Shown here in pieces: positions 39,649 to 51,900 of a DNA stretch of 64,000 nucleotides. The position numbers were made by a program, and so were the translations under genes. Below the pieces are notes generated by a model, which was not told the DNA's origin, ran no database searches, and was given only the letters and a program-made list of their open reading frames with translations. Origin of the DNA: Euglena gracilis (lineage: Eukaryota > Euglenida > Euglenophyceae > Euglenales); the NCBI GenBank assembly GCA_039621445.1, contig CP154954.1, positions 73,628,446-73,692,445 of the forward strand. The letters are read 5' to 3'. Each line of letters begins with the position of its first letter. Position 1 is the stretch's first letter.

Positions 39649-42600
39649 CAGCACCCCATTTTGGGCTGCCAACCCATTGATTTTGGGTCAAAACCGGGTC
39701 AAAAAAGTCGAAAAAAATCGAAAATTTTTTTTTGCCTGAAACGATGCTGTTTGGCCTCCCGGACCCGGAAAAACTGTTTTTGAGCCGAAAATGAGCGTTT
39801 TTCGACCCGCCAGCACCCCATTTTGGGCTGCCAACCCATTGATTTTGGGTCAAAACCGGGTCAAAAAAGTCGAAAAAAATCGAAAAATTTTTTTTTGCCC
39901 GAAACGATGTTTTTGGGCCTCCCGGACCCAGAAAAATTGTTTTTGAGCCGAAAACGAGCGTTTTTCGACCCGCCGGCGCCCCGTTTGGGCCGCCGACCCA
40001 TTGACTTTGGGTCAAAACCGGGTCAAAAAAGTCGAAAAAAAGCGAAAAATTTTTTTTTGCCCGAAACGATGCTGTTTGGCCTCCCGGACCCGGAAAAACT
40101 GTTTTTGAGCCGAAAATGAGCGTTTTTCGACCCGCCAGCGCCCCGTTTTGGGCCGCCGACCCATTGATTTTGGGTCAAAACCGGGTCAAAAAAGTCGAAA
40201 AAAACCAAAAAAAATTTTTTGCCCGAAACGATGTTTTTTGGCCTCCCGGACCCGGAAAAACTGTTTTTGAGCCGAAAACGAGCGTTTTTCGACCCGCCGG
40301 CGCCCCGTTTGGGCCGCCAACCCATTTATTTTGGGTCAAAACCGGGTCAAAAAAGTCGAAAAAAATCGAAAAATTTTTTTTTGCCCGAAACGATGTTTTT
40401 GGGCCTCCCGGACCCAGAAAAACTGTTTTTGAGCCGAAAACGAGCGTTTTTCGACCCGCCGGCGCCCCGTTTTGGGCCGCCAACCCATTGATTTTGGGTC
40501 AAAACCGGGTCAAAAAAGTGGGAAAAATCGAAAAAAACCGCTGTTTTGGGCCTCCGGACCGGAAAAAAAGGAAAAAAATTTTTTTGCCCACCCGGGCAAA
40601 CTGTTTTGAGCCGAAAATGAGCGTTTTGCGACCCGCCAGCACCCCATTTTGGGCCGCCGACCCGTTGACTTGCGTATAAACCGGTTCAAAAAAGTCAAAA
40701 AAAATCAAAAAAATTTTTTTTTGCCCGAAACGATGTTTTTGGGCCTCCCGGACCCGGAAAAACTGTTTTTGAGCCGAAAACGAGCGTTTTTCGACCCGCC
40801 AGCGCCCCGTTTTGGGCCGCCGACCCATTGATTTTGGGTCAAAACCGGGTCAAAAAAGTCGAAAAAAATCGAAAAATTTTTTTTTGCCCGAAACGATGCT
40901 GTTTGGCCTCCCGGACCCGGAAAAAAACTGTTTTTGAGCCGAAAACGAGCGTTTTTCGACCCGGCAGCGACCAGTTTTGGGTCGCCGAACCATGGAGATT
41001 TCGTCAAAAACCGGATCAAAAAAAACAAAAAAAATCAAAAAATTTTTTTTGCCCGAAACGATTTTTTGGCCTCCCGGACCCGAAAAACCCGTTTTTGAGC
41101 CGAAAATGAGCGTTTTCGACCCGCCAGCCCCCCGTTTTGGGCCGCCAACCCATTGACTTTGGGTCAAAACCGGGTCAAAAAGGTCGAAAAAAAATTGAAA
41201 TTTTTTTGCCCGAAACGATGTTTTCTGGCCTCCCGGACCTGTAAAAAGTGTTTTTGAGCCAAAAATGAGCGTTTTTCGACCCGCCAGCACCCCCGTTTTG
41301 GGCCGCCAACCCATTGATTTTCGGTCAAAACCGGGTCAAAAAAAGTCGAAAAAAAATCAAAAAATTTTTTTTGCCCGAAACGATGTTTTTGGGCCTCCCG
41401 GACCCAGAAAAACTGTTTTTGAGCCGAAAACGAGCGTTTTTCGACCCGCCAGCGCCCCGTTTTGGGCCGCCGACCCATTGACTTTGGGTCAAAACCGGGT
41501 CAAAAAAGTCGAAAAAAATCAAAAAATTTTTTTTTGCCCGAAACGATGCTGTTTGGCCTCCCGGACCCGGAAAACTGGTTTTTGGGCGGAAAAAAGGCGT
41601 TTTTGGCCCCGCAAGTGCCCCGTTTTGGGCCGCCGACCCATTGACTTTGGGTCAAAACCGGGTCGAAAAAGTCGAAAAAAATCAAAAAAAATTTTTTGCC
41701 CGAAACGATGTTTTTTGGCCTCCCGGACCCGGAAAAAAACTGTTTTTTGAGCCGAAAACGAGCTTTTTTCGACCCGCCAGCACCCCGTTTTGGGCCGCCG
41801 ACCCATTGATTTTGGGTAAAAACCGGGTCAAAAAAGTCGAAAAAAATCGAAAAAATTTTTTTGCCCGAAACGATGTTTTTTGGCCTCCCGGACCCGGAAA
41901 AACTGTTTTTGAGCCGAAAACAAGCGTTTTTCGACCCGCCAGCGCCACGTTTCGGGCCGCCGTGCCATTGACTTTGTGTAAAAACCGAGTCAAAAAAGTC
42001 GAAATAAAATCGAAAAAAAAAAAATTTTTTTGCCCCAAACCAATGTTTTTGGCCTCCCGGACCCGGAAAAACTGTTTTTGAGCCGAAAACGAGCGTTTTT
42101 CGACCCGCCAGCACCCCATTTTTGGACGCCGACCAATTGACTTTGGGTCAAAACGGGGTCAAAAAAGTCGAAAAAAATCGAAAAAATTTTTTGCTCGAAA
42201 CGATGTTTTTTGGCCTCCCGGACCCGGAAAAACTGTTTTTGAGCCGAAAACGAGCGTTTTTCGACCCGCCAGCGCCCCGTTTTGGGCCGCCGACCCATTG
42301 ACTTTGGGTCAAAACCGGGTCAAAAAAGTCGAAAAAAAATCAAAAAATTTTTTTGCCCGAAACGATGTTTTTTGGGCCTCCCGGACCCGGAAAAACTGTT
42401 TTTGAGCCGAAAAAGCGTTTTTCGAACCGCCAGAGCCCAGTTTTGGGCAGCCGACCCATTGATTTGGGTCAAAACCGGGTCAAAAAAGTCGAAAAAAATC
42501 GAAAAAATTTTTTGCCCGAAACGATGTTTTTGGCCTCCCGGACCCGGAAAAACACTGTTTTTGAGCCGAAAACGAGCGTTTTTCGACCCGCCAGCGCCCC

Positions 42601-45600
42601 GTTTTGGGCCGCCGACCCATTGACTTTGGGTCAAAACCGGGTCAAAAAAGTCGAAAAAAATCGAAAAAAAAATTTTTTGCCCCAAACGATGTTTTTGAGC
42701 CTCCCGGACCCTACGAAACTGTTTTTGAGCCGAAAACGAGCGTTTTTCGACCCGCCAGCGCCCCGTTTTGGGCCGCCGACCCATTGACTTTGGGTCAAAA
42801 CCGGGTCAAAAAAGTCGAAAAAAATCGAAAAAAAATTTTTTTGCCCGAAACGATGTTTTTTGGCCTCCCGGACCCAGAAAAACTGTTTTTGAGCCGAAAA
42901 CGAGCGTTTTTCGACCCGCCAGCGCCCCGTTTTGGGCCGCCGACCCATTGACTTTGGGTCAAAACCGGGTCAAAAAAGTCGAAAAAAATCGAAAAAATTT
43001 TTTTTGCCCGAAACGATGTTGTTTTTGCCTTCCCGCCCCCCCGGACCCGGAAAAAAAAAAGAAAAAAAGAAAAAAAAGAGAGAAAAAAAAAGAAAAAAAA
43101 AAAAAAAAAAAAAAAAGAAAAATTTCGACCCGCCGGCCCCCCGTTTTTGGCCCGCCAACCCATTTACTTTTGGTCAAAACCCGGTTAAAAAAATCGAAAA
43201 AAAACGAAAAAAATTTTTTTTGCCCGAAACGATGTTTTTTGGCCTCCCGGACCCGGAAAAACTGTTTTTGAGCCGAAAACGAGCGTTTTTCGACCCGCCA
43301 GCGCCCCGTTTTGGGCCGCCGACCCATTGATTTTGGGTCAAAACCGGGTCAAAAAAGTCGAAAAAAATCGAAAAAAAAATTTTTTTTGCCCGAAACGATG
43401 ATTTTTGGGCCTCCCGGACCCGGAAAAACTGTTTTTGAGCCGAAAACGAGCGTTTTTTTACTTTTCAGCGCCCCGTTTTGGGCCGCCGACCCATTGACTT
43501 TGGGTCAAAACCGGGTCAAAAAAGTCGAAAAAAATCGAAAAAAATTTTTTTTGCCCGAAACGATGTTTTTTGGCCTCCCGGACCCGGAAAAACTGTTTTT
43601 GAGCCGAAAACGAGCGTTTTTCGACCCGCCAGCGCCCCGTTTTGGGCCGCCGACCCATTGACTTTGGGTCAAAACCGGGTCAAAAAAGTAAAAAAAAATC
43701 GAAAAAAAAATTTTTGCCCGAAACGATGTTTTTTGGCCTTCCGGACCCCTGAAAAAACTGTTTTTGAGCCGAAAACGAGCGTTTTTCGACCCGCCAGCGC
43801 CCCGTTTTGGGCCGCCGACCCATTGATTTTGGGTCAAAACCGGGTCAAAAAAGTCGAAAAAAATCGAAAAAAAAATTTTTTTTGCCCGAAACGATGTTTT
43901 TTGGCCTCCCGGACCCGGAAAAAAACTGTTTTGAGCCGAAAAACGAGCGTTTTTCGACCCGCCAGCGCCCCGTTTTGGGCCGCCGACCCATTGACTTTGG
44001 GTCAAAACCGGGTCAAAAAAGTCGAAAAAAAAAAAAAAAAAAAAAAAAAAAACTGTTTTCGAGCCGAAAACGAGCGTTTTCGACCCGCCGACGCCCCGTT
44101 TTGGGCCGCCGACCCATTGACTTTGGGTCAAAACCGCGTCAAAAAAGTCGAAAAAAATCGAAAAAAAAATTTTTTGCCCGAAACGATGTTTTTGGCCTCC
44201 CGGAAAAAAACTGTTTTTGAGCCGAAAACGAGCGTTTTTCGACCCGCCAGCGCCCCGTTTTTGGGCCGCCGACCCATTGACTTTGGGTCAAAAACCGGGT
44301 CAAAAAAGTCGAAAAAAATCAAAAAAAATTTTTTTTGCCCGAAACGATGTTTTTTGGCCTCCCGGACCCGGAAAAAAAAAAAAAAAACTGTTTTTGAGCC
44401 GAAAACGAGCGTTTTTCGACCCGCACGCGCCCCGTTTTGGGCTGCAGACCCATTGACTTTGGGTCAAAACCGGGTGAAAAAAGTCGAAAAAAAATCGAAA
44501 AAAATTTTTTGCCCCAAAACGATGTTTTTTCGCCTCCCAGACCCGGAAGAAAAAAAAAACTGTTTTTGAGCCGAAACCGAGCGTTTTTCGACCCGCCAGC
44601 GCCCCGTTTTGGGCCGCCGACCCATTGACTTTGGGTCAAAACCGGGTCAAAAAAGTCGAAAAAAATCGAAAAAAATTTTTTGCCCGAAACCATGGTTTTT
44701 GGCCTCCCGGACCGGAAAAACTGTTTTTGAGCCGAAATGAGCGTTTTTTTCGACCCGCCAGCGCCCCGTTTTGGGCCGCCGACCCATTGACTTTGGGTCA
44801 AAAAACCAGGGTCGAAAAAGTCGAAAAAAATCGAAAATAATTTTTTTTTCTCGAAACGATGCTGTTTGGCCTCCCGGACCCGGAAAAACTGTTTTTGCGC
44901 CGAAAACGCGCGTTTTCCAACCCGCCAGCGCCCCGTTTTGGCCCGCCGACCATTGATTTTGGGTCAAAACCGGGTCAAAAAAGTCGGAAAAAATCGAAAA
45001 AAATTTTTTTGCCCGAAAACAATGTTTTTTGCCTCCCGGGCCCCGGAAAACTTTTTTTGAGCCGAAAAGAGCGTTTTCGACCCACCGGCTCCCCTTTTTG
45101 GGCCGCCGACCCATTAATTTTGGGTCAAAACCGGTTAAAAAAAGTCGAAAAAAATCGAAAAAATTTTTTGCCCGAAACAATGTTTGTTTGGCCTCCCGGA
45201 CCCGGAAAAAAACTATTTTTGAGCCGAAAACGAGCGTTTTTCGACCCGCCAGCGCCCCGTTTTGGGCCGCCGACCCATTGATTTTGGGTCAAAACCAGGT
45301 CAAAAAAGTCGAAAAAAATCGAAATTTTTTTGCCCGAAACGATGCTGTTTGGCCTCCCGGACCCGGAAAAACTGTTTTTGAGCCGAAAATGAGCGTTTTT
45401 CGACCCGCCAGCGCCCCATTTTGGGCCGCCAACCCATTGATTTGGGTCAAAACCGGGTCAAAAAAGTCGAAAAAAATCGAAAAAAAATTTTTTTTGCCCG
45501 AAACGATGCTGTTTGGCCTCCCGGACCCGGGAAAAAACTGTTTTTGAGCCGAAAATGAGCGTTTTTCGACCCGCCAGCGCCCCGTTTTGGGCCGCCCGAC

Positions 45601-47984
45601 CCATTGATTTTTGGGTCAAAACCGGGTCAAAAAAGTCGAAAAAAAATCGAAAAATTTTTTTTTGCCCGAAAAGATGTTTTTTGGCCTCCCGGACCCGGAA
45701 AGAAAAACTGTTTTTTGAGCCGAAAAACGAGCGTTTTTCGACCCGCCAGCGCCCCGTTTTGGGCCGCCCGACCCATGATTTTGGGTCAAAACCGGGTCAA
45801 AAAGCGAGTCGAAAAAATCAAAAATTTTTTTGCCCGAAACGATTTTTTGGCCTCCCGGACCAGAAAAACTGTTTTTTGAGCCGAAAATGAGCGTTTTTCG
45901 ACCCGCCAGCGCCCCGTTTTGGGCAGCCGACCCATTGATTTTGGGTCAAAACCGGGTCAAAAAAGTCGAAAAAAAACGAAAAAATTTTTTTTGCCCGAAA
46001 CGATGCTTTTGGCCTCCCGGACCCGGATAAAAAAAAAAAAAAGAAAGGGAATGTATAAAAAAAAAAATATATATAAAATAAATAACAAAGGAAAACACTG
46101 TTTGTGAGCCGAAAATGAGCGTTTTTCGCACCGCCAGCGCCCCGTTATGTGCCGCCGACCCATTAATTTTGGGTAAAAACCGGGTAAAAAAAGACAAAAA
46201 AAATCGAAAAAAAATTTTTTGCCCGAAACGATGTTTTTTGGCCTCCCGGACCCGGAAAAACTGTTTTTGAGCCGAAAATGAGCGTTTTTCGACCCGCCAG
46301 CGCCCGTTTGGGCCGCCCGAACCCATTGACTTTGGGTCAAAACCGGGTCAAAAAAGTCGAAAAAAATCGAAAAATTTTTTTTGCCCAAAACGATGTTTTT
46401 GGGCCTCCCGGACCCGGAAAAAAAACTGTTTTTGAGCCGAAAATGAGCGTTTTTCGACCCGCCAGCGCCCCGTTTTGGGCCGCCGACCATTGACCATTGA
46501 TTTGGGTCAAAACCTGGTCAAAAAAGTCCAAAAAAATAAAAATTTTTTTGCCCGAAACGATGTTTTTTGGCCTCCCGGACCCGGAAGGAGGGAAGAAACG
46601 CCCCATTTGGGCGCCGACGCCATTCATTGATTTGGGTCAAAACCCGGGTCAAAAAAGTCTCGAAAAAAAAATCAAAAAAAAAAAAAAAATTTTTGCCCCC
46701 GAATACGATGTTTTTTGGCCTCCCTGACCCGGAAAAAAAAAAAAAAAAAAAAAACTGTGTGAGCCGAAAAAGAAATGAGCGTTTTTCACGCCAGCACCCA
46801 TTTTGGGCTGCCAACCCATTGATTTTTGGGTCAAAACCGGGTCACAAACGTCGAAAAAAATCGACAAAGATTTTTTTGCCCGAAACGATGCTGTTTGGCC
46901 TCCCGGACCCGGAAAAAAAAAACTGTTTTTGAGCCGAAAAATGAGCGTTTTTCGACCCGCCAGCGCCCCGTTTTGGGCCGCCCGACCCATTGATTTTGGG
47001 TCAAAAAACCGGGTCAAAAAAGTCGAAAAAAAATCGAAAAAATTTTTTTTGCCCGAAACGATGCTGTTTGGCCTCCCGGACCCGGAAAAAAAAACTGTTT
47101 TTGAAGCCGAAAACGAGCGTTTTTCGACCCACCCGCGCCCCATTTTGGCCCAACGACCCATTAAATTTGTGTCAAAACTGGTTCAAAAAAGTCGAAAAAA
47201 AAAAAAAAATTTTTTTTTGCCCGAAACGATGTTTTTGAGGTCTCCCGTACCCGGAAAAAAATAAACGAGAAAAAACAAAAAACTGTTTTTGAGCCGAAAA
47301 AATGAGCGTTTTTCGACCCGCCAGCGCCCCGTTTTGGGCCGCCGACCCATTGACTTTGGGTCAAAACCGGGTCAAAAAAGTCGAAAAAAATCAAAAAATT
47401 TTTTTTGGCCGAAACGATGTTTTTTTGGCTCCCCGGACCGGGAAAAACTGTTTTTGAGCCGAAAACGAGCGTTTTTCGCCCCGCAAGCTCCCCTTTTTGG
47501 GCCCCCACCCCATTAACTTTGCTTAAAAACCGGGTCAAAAAAATCAAAAAAAATCGAAAAAATTTTTTTTTGCCCGAAACGATGTTTTTTGGCCTCCCGG
47601 ACCCGGACACGGAAAAATTGTTTTTGAGCTGAAAATGAGCGTTTTTCGACCCGACAGCGCTCAGTTTTTTGCCGCCGACCCATTGATTTGGGTCAAAACC
47701 GGGTCAAAAAAAGTCGAAAAAAATCGAAAAAAATTTTTTTTGCCCGAAACGATGTTTTTGGCCTCCCGGACCCGGAAAAAAAACTGTTTTTGAGCCGAAA
47801 ACGAGCGTTTTTCGACCCGCCAGCGCCCCGTTTTGGGCCGCCGACCCAATGTTTTTGTGTCAAAACCGCGTCAAAAAGTCGAAAAAAATCGAAAAAATTT
47901 TTTGCCCGAAACGATGTTTTTTGGCCTCCCGGAAAAAAAAACTGTTTTGAGCCGAAAACGAGCGTTTTTCGACCCGCCAGCGCC
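39649..47984 (-). repeat. Satellite array, right arm, part 1
   Basis: Monomers as in the left arm but on the opposite strand, about 50 copies. The first two (from 39,649 and 39,810) are the GGCTGCC subtype; most later ones are GGCCGCCGACCCATTGACTT with GAAAACGAGCG and CGATGTTTTTTGGCC. Insertions of A-rich sequence interrupt several copies, always near the GGAAAAACTG site (for example 43,050-43,120, 44,375, 46,028-46,095, 46,735). Confidence 0.96.
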
Positions 47985-48910
47985 TTTGGGCCGCCCCCCA
48001 TTGACCTTCAAAAAAGTCGTTTTCGACTTTTTTTTGGCCTCCCGACGCCATTTTTGCCCCTTTTTTTGCCCCCCGCCCCACCCGTTTTTTTTCACGTCGA
48101 AAAAAACTTTTTCCCGCCCGAGTTTTTTTGCCCTCCCGACTTTTTTTTTTTGCCCACTTTTTTTTTTACCCCTTTTTGTTTTTTTTTTTTTTTTCCCCCC
48201 GTCCCGCCTTTTTTTCCCCCATTTTTTTCGGACCCTTTTTTTTCAAAAAGTCGAAAAATTTTTCGCCCCATTTTTTTTTCCGACCCGGAAAACTTTTTTT
48301 TTTTTGACCCCCCCTTTTTTGCCCCCCCCCCGCCGACCCGGGTCACCCCCTCCTTTTTTTTTTGCCCGAAACGATTTTTTTGGCCTCCCGGACCAAAGTT
48401 TTGAGCCGAAAAAAATGTTTTTGTTTTTCGACCGCCCCCGTTTTGGGCCGCCGACCCATTGATTGGGTTCAAAACCGGGTTCGAAAAAATTTTTTTTTTT
48501 TTTCCCCGCCCGTTTTTTCGATTGGGCCATTTTTATCGTTTTGACGAAACGTCCTCCGGACAAACTGTTTTTGAGCGATTTTTTTCGACCCGCCAGTTTT
48601 TTTGACCGCGACCATTGACTTTGGGTCAAAAACAAAAAAAAAAAAAAAAAAAAAAAAAATTTTTTTTGCCCGTTTTTGGGTGGACCGTGTTTTTGAGAAA
48701 AACGTTTTTCGACCGCCAGCGCCCCGTTTTGGGCCGACCCATTGACTTTGGGTCAAAACCTCGTCGAAAAAATCGTTTTTTTTCCCGGTTGTTTTGGCCT
48801 GTTTTTGACCCCGCGACCCCGTTTTTGGCCCCCGACCCATTGACTTTCAAAAACAAAAAAAAAAAAAAAAAAAAAAAAACTTTTAAAAAAAAAAAAAAAA
48901 AACCGTTGCC
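47985..48910 (-). repeat. Degenerate core of the right arm
   Basis: Monomer words survive (TTTTGGGCCGCCGACCCATT, TGCCCGAAACGATTTTTTTG, TCGACCCGCCAG) but are separated by long T, C and A runs and many truncations. Spacing is irregular. Either a low-quality assembled segment or a truly decayed block. Confidence 0.75.
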
Positions 48911-51900
48911 GACTTGAAAAACTGGGTCAAAAAAGTCGAAAAAAATCGAAAAATTTTTTTGCCCGAAACGATGTTTTTTGGCCTCCCGGACCCGGAAAAA
49001 ACTGTTTTTGAGCCGAAAATGAGCGTTTTTCGACCCGCCAGCGCCCCGTTTTGGGCCGCCAACCCATTGACTTTGGGTCAAAACCGGGTCAAAAAAGTCG
49101 AAAAAATCGAAAAAAATTTTTTTTGCCCGAAACGATGTTTTTTGGCCTCCCGGACCCGGAAAAACTGTTTTTGAGCCGAAAACAAGCGTTTTTCGACCCG
49201 CCAGCGCCCCGTTTTGGGCCGCCACCCAATTGATTTTGGTCAAAAACGGGTCAAAAAAAGTCAAAAAAAATCAAAAAATTTTTTTGCCCGAAACGATGTT
49301 TTTTGGCCTCCCGGACCCGGAAAAACTGTTTTTGAGCCGAAAATGAGCGTTTTTCGACCCGCCAGCGCCCCGTTTTGGGCCGCCGACCCATTGACTTTGG
49401 GTCAAAACCGGGTCAAAAAAGTCGAAAAAAATCGAAAAAAATTTTTTTGCCCGAAACGATGTTGTTTGGCGTACCATAAAAAGAAAAACTGTTTTTGAGC
49501 CGAAAAAGAGCGTTTTTCGACCCGCCATCTCCCCGTTTTTGTCTGCCAACCCATGTATTTTTGTTCAAAACCGGGTCAAAACAGTCGAAAAAAATCGAAA
49601 AAAAATTTTTTGCCCGAAACGATGTTTTTTGGGCCTCCGGACCCCGGAAAAACTTTTTTGAACCCTAAAACAAGGGTTTTTCGACCCGCCAGCGCCCCGT
49701 TTTGGGCCGCAAACCCATTGACTTTGGGAAAAAACCGGGTCAAAAAAATTGAAAAAAAACCAAAAAAAAATTTTTGCCCGAAACGATGTTTTTTGGCCTC
49801 CCGGACCCGGAAAAACTGTTTTTGAGCCGAAAACGAGCGTTTTTCGACCCGCCAGCGCCCCGTTTTGGGCCGCCGACCCATTGACTTTGGGTCAAAACCG
49901 GGTCAAAAAAGAAAAAAAAATCGAAAAAAATTTTTTTGCCCGAAACGATGTTTTTTTGGCCTCCCGCACCCAGTAAACCTGTTTCTGAGCGAAAATGAGC
50001 GTTTTTCAACCCGCCAACGTCCCGTTTTGGGCCCGATACCCATTGATTTTGGGTCAAAAATGGGTCAAAAAAATCGAAAAAATCGCAAAAAAAATTGCCG
50101 GAAATGATGTTTTTTGGCTCCTGGAACCGGAAGACCTGTTTCTGAGCCGAAAGTGAGCATTTTTCGACCTGCCAGCGCCGCGTTTTGGGCCGCCGACCCA
50201 TTGATTTTTGGGTCAAAACCGGGTCAAAAAAGTCGAAAAAAAATCGAAAAAATTTTTTTTTGCCCGAAACGATGTTTTTTGGCCTCCCGGACCCGGAAAA
50301 ACTGTTTTTGAGCCGAAAACGAGCGTTTTTCAACCCGCCAGCGCCCCGTATTGGGCCGCCGACCCATTGATTTTGGGTCAAAACCGGGTCAAAAAAAGCG
50401 GAAAAAAATCAAAATATTTTTTTTGCCCGAAACGACGATGTTTTTTGGCTCCCGGAGAAAAAACTGTTTTTGAGCCGAAACGAGCGTTTTCGACCCGCCA
50501 GCGCCCCGTTTTGGGCCGCCGACCCATTGACTTTGGGTCAAAACCGGGTCAAAAAGTCGAAAAAAATCGAAAAATTTTTTTTGCCCGAAACGATGTTTTT
50601 GGCCTCCCGGAAAAAAACTGTTTTTGAGCCGAAAACGAGCGTTTTTTTTCGACCCGCCAGCGCCCCGTTTTGGGCCGCCGACCCATTGACTTTGGTCAAA
50701 ACCGGGTCAAAAAAGTCGAAAAAAATCGAAAAATTTTTTTGCCCGAAACGATGTTTTTTGGCCTCCCGGACCCGGAAAAACTGTTTTTGAGCCGAAAACG
50801 AGCGTTTTTCGACCCGCCAGCGCCCCGTTTTGGGCCGCCGACCCATTGACTTTGGGTCAAAACCGGGTCAAAAAAGTCGAAAAAAAAAAAAAAATTTTTT
50901 TTGCCCGAAACGATGTTTTTTTGGCCTCCCGGACCCGGAAAAAAAAACTGTTTTTGAGCCGAAAACGAGCGTTTTTCGACCCGCCAGCGCCCCCGTTTTG
51001 GGCCGCCGACCCATGGACTTGGGGGCAAACCGGGTTCAAAAAAGCGGAAAAAAATCTAAAAAAATTTTTTTTTGCCCGAAACGATGTTTTTTGGCCTCCC
51101 GGACCCGGAAAAAAAAAAACTGTTTTTGAGCCGAAAACGAGCGTTTTTCGACCCGCCAGCGCCCCGTTTTGGACCACCAAACCATTGATTTTGGGTCAAA
51201 ACCGGGTCAAAAAAGTCGAAAAAAAAAAGTCTGAAAAAAAAAAAAATCTAAAAAAATTTTTTTTTTGCCCAAAACGATGTTTTTTGGGCCTCCCGGACCC
51301 GGAAAAAACTGTTTTTGAGCCGAAAAGGAGCGTTTTTCGACCCGCCAGCGCCCCGTTTTGGGCCGCCGACCCATTGACTTTGGGTCAAAACCGGGTCAAA
51401 AAAGTCGAAAAAAAATCGAAATTTTTTTGCCCAAAACGATGTTTTTGGGGCCTCCCGGACCCGGAAAAAAATGTTTTCGAGCCGAAAAACGAGCGTTTTT
51501 AAACCCGCCAGCGCCGCGTTTTGGGCCGCCGACCCATTGACATTGGGTCAAAACCGGGTCAAAAAAGTCGAAAGAAATCGAAAAAAAATTTTTTTGCCCG
51601 AAACGATGTTTTTTGGCCTCCCGGACCCGGAAAATCTGTTTTTGAGCCGAAAACGAGCGTTTTTCGACCCGCCAGCGCCCCGTTTTGGGCCGCCGACCCA
51701 TTGACTTTGGGTCAAAACCGGGTCAAAAAAGTCGAAAAAAAATCGAAATTTTTTTGCCCAAAACGATGTTTTTGGGGCCTCCCGGACCCGGAAAAAACTG
51801 TTTTTGAGCCGAAAACGAGCGTTTTTCGACCCGCCAGCGCCCCGTTTTGGGCCGCCGACCCATTGACTTTGGGTCAAAACCGGGTCAAAAAGTCGGAAAA

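Noticed and set aside
43478-44569. 363-codon open frame with repeating GRRPIDFGSKPGQKSRKKSK words
   Set aside because: It lies entirely in the satellite; the openness follows from a monomer of about 162 bp with few stops, frame changes with A-run length, and equally long frames exist on the other strand.
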